This document shows, in pieces, positions 57,733 through 64,000 of a stretch of DNA of 64,000 bases; position 1 is the first letter of the stretch, and each line of letters begins with the position of its first letter. Position numbers and translations under genes: made by a program. The DNA comes from Flaccisagitta enflata (taxonomy: Eukaryota; Chaetognatha; Sagittoidea; Aphragmophora): the NCBI GenBank assembly GCA_965153355.1, contig OZ231128.1, positions 11,098,001 to 11,162,000 of the forward strand, written 5' to 3'. The notes below the pieces were generated by a model. It worked only from the letters and a program-made list of their open reading frames with translations. It was not told the DNA's origin and ran no database searches.

Positions 57733-60700
57733 AGGGGTTGTCATCGCTACCCTGGCAACCCGTTGTAATACGCCCCTGCACATACCTTTGAAATGCGATA
57801 AGCTGGCGGCGCAAGATTTCATCTTCGCCTTGTTAGCTGGATCTTTGCGATGGGCGGTGTTAGACATACCTTTGAAATGCGATAAGCTGGCGGCGCAAGA
57901 TTTCCTCTTAGCCTTGTCAGCAGGATCTTTGCGATGCGCAGCGCTAGACATACCTTTGAAATGCGATAAGCTGGCGGCGCAAGATTTCATCTTAGCCTTG
58001 TCAGCAGGATCTTTGCGATGCGCCACGTTAGACATACCTTTGAAATGCGATAAGCTGGCGGCGCAAGATTTCATCTTAGCCTTGTCAGCAGGATCTTTGC
58101 GATGCGCGGCGTTAAACTCCTCAATGAGATTTCGTTCGATTGCGTCGTATTTCTCTGCGATTCGTCGTTTGGCCACTTCAAACTTGGGATCAGCCGGAAG
58201 TTCCTTCGAGCATCAAACGAACAGACGAGGAACTATTTAATTCTTTATACATAGGACACACAAATCTACAAGAGGCTTTGTCCGTCCATCCGTCCGTTGG
58301 TCCGTCCGCCCATCCATCAGTGATAATCGAGATAAAAAGTGTAGAAATGCGCATATGTGATTGTCTGCGTGTGTGAGTGAGCATGGGGTGAGAGAAGGTA
58401 TGGGGGGGATTGTATGCCCCTGCCCACCCGTCCGCTAACGATGTAGTGACCCCCCCGTCTCTTATTTAATTCTAAGATTGGTTTCATGACTTGAGTCATA
58501 CTTGACAATCATGTTGCAAGCTAATAGCGATTTTTTTTGTCGTCAGCTAAGCGTTGGGTCTGTCGGTAACATATTTTTCCACCTGTCATACATTTGTCGA
58601 TTAGTGAATTTCTCTGAAATTCTCCGAAGTTTCCATCTGGCCTACCTCATCACCGCTTATCCGGTGTCGTTTGACTCTCGATCCAAAGTTTCTATCTGGC
58701 CTCCAACATGCAACATCACCGCCTCAGCCCACACACATGCACGCAACCAGGGGTTGCTCCGTACATCCGGTCTCGTATACCAATTACCAAATCAAATCCG
58801 CAAACCTGCGCAATCATATGAAGTTTCTGAATGACGTCGGCGGCCGGTTGCAGTTGATTGGGATCGAGGAAGATGGCGGAAGTGGGGCCGGAATTGGTCG
58901 TCGACGTGAATTCCGCGAAGTAACGAATCAACTGTTGAGCCTCGACGGCCCGCGACCGGGGCATGTTCACGCCTTCCAATTGCTCGCCTGTTTTTACAAG
59001 ATAGTCAAAAAGGATCATTCATAAATCAATCTTTTTTTCTTCCCTCATCTTTCTATAGATCCTTTCTTCTTTCCCTTCTGTTCATCGTTCGCCAACTCGC
59101 GCACATCATGTTAACTCCCCTGTTGTTTTTTACAACTGGTGTTTCTTCATTCCCCTGCCCCCGCTTCTTTCTCAACCTTCACAACAATTAATATAAAGTT
59201 AAGGGTAATCGCCTAAGTGAACAACTTTGATAACGGCAGTTTGTAGTTACTGGTACTCGCCTAAATGAACGACTTTGGTAGCGACGTAATTAATTTTCTC
59301 GTCGAGTTCTTGGAATTGAGCGAAGGCTTGTTGGTTGCCACGTAATAAGTCGCCGACGTGATTTTTGAACTTCTTCTCTTCGTCCGTCACCTAAAAAACC
59401 AAATCATACGAGAGGGAGGCTATCTAGATGGGACAAAATCAAATGACCAAAGATCAAACTTGTACAGCGTGAAAATACGAGAAGATTGACCAAAATCTAC
59501 AGCGGTACTCCCTTAAGCCCGTACAAAAAAGCGATTTTCAAGATTCAGCCCAGCTCTCCAAAAAGGATCAAAATTTGCTATTCTGAGAAATGTTGAATAA
59601 AGTCGATTTCGAGCGCTTTTGAGGCCTGAGTCTCAGTGAATAGGAAGAAAGAACAACGGCAGTAATTGCATACTGCTGCATCCACACCTGAGCTTCCAGT
59701 TTTTCCGATTTGCGCTTCATTTTTTCGTTGAGGACTTTAAGGTCGCGAATCGTTTGTTCAAAGGATTGGTGCAGTACCATCGGATCAAAGGACTCCACGG
59801 ATCGACCGCTAGTTGTGCGCCACGCCAGTCTGAATTGAAGCATTGTTATGATAAAATCTAAGCATTTTAGGAGATGATCATTAATTAATGCAGATGATTG
59901 TAAACTCATTTGCTTATTATTCCTGCAAAGCGATGTGGCTCGAAAGAATATCTCACAGACTATTCTCAGACTGGCACAAATACTTATCATATATCTCCCT
60001 CTTTTGATCCACCCGTCCGTTACGCTTGTTTAAAAAACACAGTTGATGGCCCTTAACGGCCGTCGCGATGTTGTACAGATGTAAAGATCGTAATGGTAAT
60101 CGTAATCGTAAATCTTAATGACTCATTTTGAAATACATTCGTCCCATCTTTTTGTCTATCCCTCTATTTATCTAAACTGCATGTAAATCAAATCCAGTAG
60201 ACGCGGCAGAGGTGCCGATTCTGTGTTGCATGGTAGCAATGCTACGCGGCACACAAGCGCCAACGTGCGGTAGATGTGTTTAAGTGGCGGGGGGGGGGAG
60301 GGAAGAGGAGAGAGACGGTTAAGGGGAAATTAAGGATTGAAGAAATGTAGGGAGGAAAGAACCGAATGCTTGATTTTTTTTCGATTTCGCGCAACTGCTT
60401 GCTGCTCTGCTTTTCTCGGTGGATGAAATGCTCATTTGCATATTGCAGTTAAAAGTTTTATACACGCCTCTCAACGTTATTAAAATCAAAGTTGAAGTGA
60501 TTCTAAGTGTCGAACATTTCCTTATCTTTATGGCCGAGTGAAGGCCAGACCATTTCATAATAACTATGCAAAATGGCAATTCTATCTAAGAAAAGTCGAC
60601 TGTCGCACTCGATTGCGTTTTGTTCAAAGGGATGTTTAGGCAGAAAAAAATCTTTCTTCTGGGTGATATTGGGTTGACGAATGCTTTGCCGTCATGCCAC

Positions 60701-61247
60701 AGGGATTGCATAAGCGCTTGCGCCTGAGTGCGCGTGCGGCTCATTCACTTATTTCGCCGTGCTTAATCGGATTTGACGCTGGCTAGACCCATTGATCACA
60801 TCAGATAAATAGAGGGCGGGAATAACTAACGCGCAGTCCCGAGCCGACTTACGACCTTATGATGCGGCAGCGTGAGCTGAATTTCCCTTGCTACGCAGCA
60901 GCGGGCTACCGTTGCCCGATAAATTATTAATAGCCTGTGACGTCACATTTTAACAGAAGTACGGAGTGTGTCAAATAATATCCGAATTGGGCAAGTGACA
61001 TTAGTGGTACGTTTGTAATCGCGAACTCAAGTACTCGCGACTCTATAAGCCACTTTACGGTCCGTCGGTCACAAAGTCACTTTTCGAGATTTCCCGCTCC
61101 CGCCCACCCGTCCGCGACTAATGCTGCCGTGTATACGGCCTTCGTTTCATGATTCCTCGGCAGACAAAGTTACCTTTCCACGAATTCATCGGCGTCAAAG
61201 GGGTTCTGTTCCAACTCCTGTTGGAGTTGATGAGAGAGTAATGCCAT
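52057..61247 (-). CDS. EXOC5: Exocyst complex component 5 (Sec10), copy B, C-terminal exons not found
   Basis: Second EXOC5 copy on the same strand. Coding exons: 61174-61247 (ATG at 61247), 59688-59829, 59261-59390, 58806-58987, 58038-58203, 56646-56764, 55998-56131, 55644-55828, 54945-55025, 53807-54031, 53160-53305, 52507-52610, 52057-52138. They join in phase to 590 codons. The last two, not present in the copy A part of the window, encode the family segments ESKLDSGLDRSLN and NEQKKTDFKPE. About 115 further residues are expected from the human length, but 51221-52056 shows no matching exon and a 10-N gap lies just beyond, so the gene is truncated there or its last exons were lost in assembly. 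All exon differences from copy A that I found are synonymous, which argues against a pseudogene. Confidence 0.9.
52200..52422. mobile_element. Third copy of the 18611-18811 element, EXOC5-B intron 12
   Basis: GGGCGTTTTTTCAGTGACGA on the left and CTGACTAGAAACGCGCCC on the right, with a GAGCGAGC-rich centre. Confidence 0.7.
53523..53702. mobile_element. Dispersed small element copy in EXOC5-B intron 10, absent from copy A
   Basis: CAGTCGCGTGCGGGTGGGCA at one end, GACGGACCGACGGACCGAC, then GTCGCGTAGCACGCGACTAA. The copy A intron (1530-1575) lacks it. Confidence 0.8.
54560..54640. repeat. Degenerate TTAGGG-like tract, EXOC5-B intron 9
   Basis: TTAGGGTTAGGGGTAGGGTT and variants: a short interstitial telomere-like or G-rich simple repeat. 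Confidence 0.6.
55087..55578. mobile_element. Inverted-repeat element, 492 bp, in EXOC5-B intron 8
   Basis: Ends TTGGGTGCTTCACA / TGTGAAGCACCCAA are perfectly inverted. The flanks repeat ATTCCCCAC (55078-55086 and 55579-55587), 9 bp, or 8 bp if one terminal base belongs to the element. Copy A has the empty site once near 3964. Confidence 0.92.
56180..56590. repeat. (AC/ACC)n compound microsatellite, EXOC5-B intron 6
   Basis: AC tracts mixed with CACCACCACCAAAC and ACACAGGGAGACAC units. Confidence 0.93.
57028..58122 (-). repeat. 84-bp tandem repeat carrying the EXOC5-B exon 5 donor
   Basis: Donors at 58038, 57954, 57870 and 57786, then after the MITE at 57280, 57196, 57112 and 57028, all exactly 84 bp apart within blocks. 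At 57364 a decayed unit has GGTCTG in place of GGTATG. It has more units than copy A. Confidence 0.93.
57435..57778. mobile_element. hAT-type MITE inside the EXOC5-B exon-5 repeat array
   Basis: Inverted ends CAGGGGCGTATT / AATACGCCCCTG with a perfect 8-bp duplication CACATACC (57427-57434 and 57779-57786). On the gene strand the target is GGTATGTG, the splice donor of the 84-bp repeat unit. A (CT)n tract (57641-57729) fills the middle. Confidence 0.92.
60208..60910. mobile_element. Copy B counterpart of the intron 1 element remnant
   Basis: Nearly identical to 8452-9170, shared by both EXOC5 copies at the same intron position. Confidence 0.55.
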
Positions 61248-61994
61248 CGTCAACAACGTGGAATTGGAGAATGGTCAAGAAGAGGGATACAAGAAGAGGG
61301 ATACGAGAAGAGGACGAGGCGACGCCCAAAGAGCGTCTGCCGGATGTATGATGAGGACGCCGATAAGTCCACTATGCCCAAAAGTCGAGTCGATGGAAAA
61401 GTAATTCTACAGCTGAGTGGTTTATTGGTAGATTGGATGTTCGCGGTTGTGATTAGATTAAGTGAGTGTCAATGTTAAGCGACAAAATCATCTATATGTA
61501 TACGTTATGCGTGGGTAGACGGTTGTACATCTCAGTATATATGTAAGATTCAGGCTATCAATTGGGGGTGGTGTTCTGCTCTTTTCAATTCTCGCTAGCT
61601 TCATGAGAGCTTTGGATAATAAAGGGGAGCCAGCAGTTGTCGTCGACGAACAAAAGGCTCGGCTGTCATCAGATCAAGAGAGTCGGCCTTACTAAAAAAT
61701 TCTCATTCTCATTCTCTCCACATTTTGTTGAAGCAAGCTAATTCGCAGACACGACGATAAAGCAGTGCGAGCCTCGGCTAGGGCAAGAGGATGTAGTTGT
61801 AGTAGAAGTATAGTTGTGTCAAAAAGAAAACTTTATTTCCGAGATTAACAACAGCTTTAAAGTCATTAATACATTCCAACTTGGTAAAATACCATAACAA
61901 AAGAGAACAGATTTGGTAACGATTAAATTGTAAAATTGAAAACAATTTCATAGAAAAAGACAGGAAAAATCTTGAAAGAGTATGGGTCCGCGAC

Positions 61995-62900
61995 TGGGGT
62001 CAATCAGCGTTGTCGAACGGCATTGTTAAACGGCGTTGTCGAACGGCGTTGTCGAACGGCGTTGTCAAACGGCGTTGTCAAACGGCGTTGTCAAACGGCG
62101 TTGTCAAACGGCGTTGTCAAACGGCGTTGTCAAACGGCGTTGTCAAACGGCGTTGTCAAACGGCGTTGTCAAACGGCGTTGTCAAACGGCGTTGTCAAAC
62201 GGCGTTGTCAAACGGCGTTGTCAAACGGCATTGTCAAACGGCGTTGTCAAACGGCATTGTCAAACGGCGTTGTCAAACGGCGTTGTCAAACGGCGTTATC
62301 ATACGGCGTTGTCATACAGCGTTGTCATACGGCGTTGTAAAATGGCGTTGTAAAATGGCGTTGTAAAACGGCGTTGTAAAACGGCGTTGTAAAACGGCGT
62401 TGTAAAACGGCGTTGTAAAACGGCGTTGTAAAACGGCGTTGTAAAACGGCGTTGTAAAAGGCGTTGTAAAACGGCGTTGTAAAACGGCGTTGTAAAACGG
62501 CGTTGTAAAACGGCGTTGTAAAACGGCGTTGTAAAACGGCGTTGTAAAACGGCGTTGTAAAACGGCGTTGTAAAACGGCGTTGTAAAACGGCGTTGTAAA
62601 ACGGCGTTGTAAAACGGCGTTGTAAAACGGTGTTACAAAATGGCGTTGTAAAACGGCATTGTCAAACGATATTGTCAAATGGCATTGTCAAACAACATTG
62701 TCAAATGACATTGACAAATGGCATTGTCAAACGGCATTGTCAAACGGCATTGTCAAACGGCATTGTCAAACGGCATTGTCAAACGGCATTGTCAAACGGC
62801 ATTGTCAAACGGCATTGTCAAACGGCATTGTCAAACAGCATTGTCAAACAGCATTGTCAAACAGCATTGTCAAACGGCATTGTCAAACGGCATTGGCATT
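61995..62900. repeat. 13-bp minisatellite in three blocks
   Basis: About 68 units: GTTGTCAAACGGC (to about 62330), GTTGTAAAACGGC (to about 62640), then ATTGTCAAACGGC. Each block is homogeneous for its own variant. Confidence 0.95.
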
Positions 62901-62914
62901 GGCATAAGTTTTGC

Positions 62915-63760
62915 ACATTTATCACTTTAAGGGTGGTAAGATGGCTGGCTGGTAGGCCAGTAAGCATGCTAAAATCTTTATAAATCAAATTCATATGTTG
63001 AGGCCTTCCATTTAGGGACTACATACCCAGTTTTAACCAAATCGATTGAAAAATGCCTAAGTTCTGCGTTTTTCACTTTTAGGCCGGTAGGCTAGTTGGG
63101 TGGTGGCTGGTTTAGCTGGTTAGCATGCTAAATCTTTACAATTCAAATACATATGTTGAGTCCTTCCATTTAGAGACTTCATACCAAGTTTCAACAAATT
63201 GGTTGAAAAATGGAAGTTATGCACATTTTTCACTTTTAGGCTGGTAGGCTAGTTGGGTGGTAGGCTGGTTTGGCCGGTGAGCATGCTAAAATCTATCCAA
63301 TTCAAATACATATGTTGAGTTCTTCCATTTAGAGACTACATACCAAGTCTCAACCAAATCGGTTGAAAAATGCCAAAGTTATGCACGTTTTTAACTTTTA
63401 GGCTGGTAGGCTAGTTGGGTGGTAGGCTGGTTTGGCCGGTTAGCATGCTAAAACCTTTACAATTCAAATACATATGTTGAGTTCTTTCATTTAGAGACTA
63501 CATACCGAGTTTCAACCAAATTGGTTGAAAAATGACGAAGTTGTGCACGTTTTTTGCTTTTAGGCTGGTAGGCTGGTTGGGTGGTAGGCCGGTTTGGCCG
63601 GTTAACATGCTAAAATCTGTACAGATCAAATACATATGTTGAGTCCTTCCATTTAGAGACTACATACCAAGTTTCAACCAAATCGGTTGAAAAATGCCAA
63701 AGTTATGCACGTTTTTCACTTTTAGGCTGGTAGGCTGGTTGGGCCGGTTGGGTGGGTTGG
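62915..63760. repeat. Tandem repeat of about 160 bp, five units
   Basis: Each unit contains CATATGTTGAGTYCTTCCAT, CATACCAAGTTTCAACCAAA and TTTTAGGCTGGTAGGCTGGT. Confidence 0.92.
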
Positions 63761-64000
63761 ATCATAACATACGCATAGGATGTAAAGCGGCTTACCCTAG
63801 TACAACTTCCCTCCAAATATGAAGCAAATCGGTCAAGGCGTTCAAAAGTTAGCCCATTTTTAAAAGTGTGGACAACGACGACGACGACAACAACAACGAC
63901 GACGACGACACCCACCCGCCTCGAATTATAGTCCGCGTCGGAATGGTATTCCGTCGCGGACAAAAAAAAATAACAAGAGATCATTGCCTTCCAAGTGCAA

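Larger units (their letters stand above)
61970..63965. mobile_element. 2-kb minisatellite-rich insertion in the second thymosin 3' flank
   Basis: Near its ends are GTCCGCGAC (about 61986) and GTCGCGGAC (about 63953), an inverted pair. The interior is two tandem arrays. The first thymosin copy has no such insertion between 10215 and 10235. Confidence 0.7.
61690..64000 (-). other. 3' flank of a second thymosin copy, interrupted by an insertion
   Basis: Positions 61690-61965 align with 9950-10215, the 3' flank of the thymosin gene, including the AATAAA at 61832-61837. Alignment resumes at about 63970-64000 (matching 10235-10262). The intervening 2 kb is absent from the first copy. The coding exons of this thymosin copy, if present, lie beyond the window. 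Confidence 0.75.

Noticed and set aside
61972-62678. Several frames of 105-122 codons repeating SNGVVKRRCQTAL
   Set aside because: The 13-bp array keeps all frames open because three units make 39 bp; not a gene.

Overview
The window is animal nuclear DNA. Its genes are split by many spliceosomal introns and encode metazoan proteins: exocyst subunit EXOC5/Sec10, a multi-repeat beta-thymosin, the APC/C activator CDC20 and a Tudor-domain protein. Non-coding space is packed with microsatellites, minisatellites and transposons. An invertebrate is likely (multi-repeat thymosin, abundant hAT-type elements, a Penelope-like retroelement), but I cannot assign a phylum from sequence alone.

All recognised genes lie on the minus strand, head to tail, so 5' to 3' runs from right to left. 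From the left: EXOC5 copy A (254-9493, 3' end off the window), beta-thymosin (10489-12270), CDC20 (12909-31743, complete, 12 coding exons, 577 codons plus stop) and a Tudor-domain gene (about 32758-40830, N-terminus not found). From about 41000 to 51210 there are only two inverted-repeat elements and about 8 kb of tandem arrays, ending in a 10-base run of N (51211-51220). EXOC5 copy B (52057-61247) follows, then the 3' flank of a second thymosin gene, interrupted by a 2 kb minisatellite-rich insertion, to the window end.

EXOC5 A and B are same-strand copies about 51.7 kb apart. Introns align over long stretches, and all roughly 19 exon differences I found are synonymous. Transposons present in one copy are absent from the other at clean empty sites. 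This is either a tandem duplication of the gene block under purifying selection or two haplotypes joined at the N gap.

Two themes stand out. First, several minisatellites are built from exon-intron junctions, so each unit carries a splice donor or acceptor plus adjoining exon. This is seen at seven junctions in CDC20 and EXOC5. In EXOC5 exon 5 the 84-bp unit is exactly 28 codons, so each extra donor would add 28 residues in frame. Second, transposon activity is layered: six hAT-like insertion sites with readable 8-bp target duplications (one target duplication decayed in copy A), a three-deep nest in a Tudor-gene intron, and in CDC20 intron 5 a Penelope-like element whose GIY-YIG endonuclease lies N-terminal to its reverse transcriptase. 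That element is split by one small element and its truncated neighbour by a hAT element.

Gene functions (vesicle tethering, actin binding, cell-cycle control, and germ-granule-type Tudor) show no common pathway. Their close co-oriented packing (about 0.6-1 kb apart) is the only sign of organisation. No tRNA, rRNA or CRISPR locus was seen.
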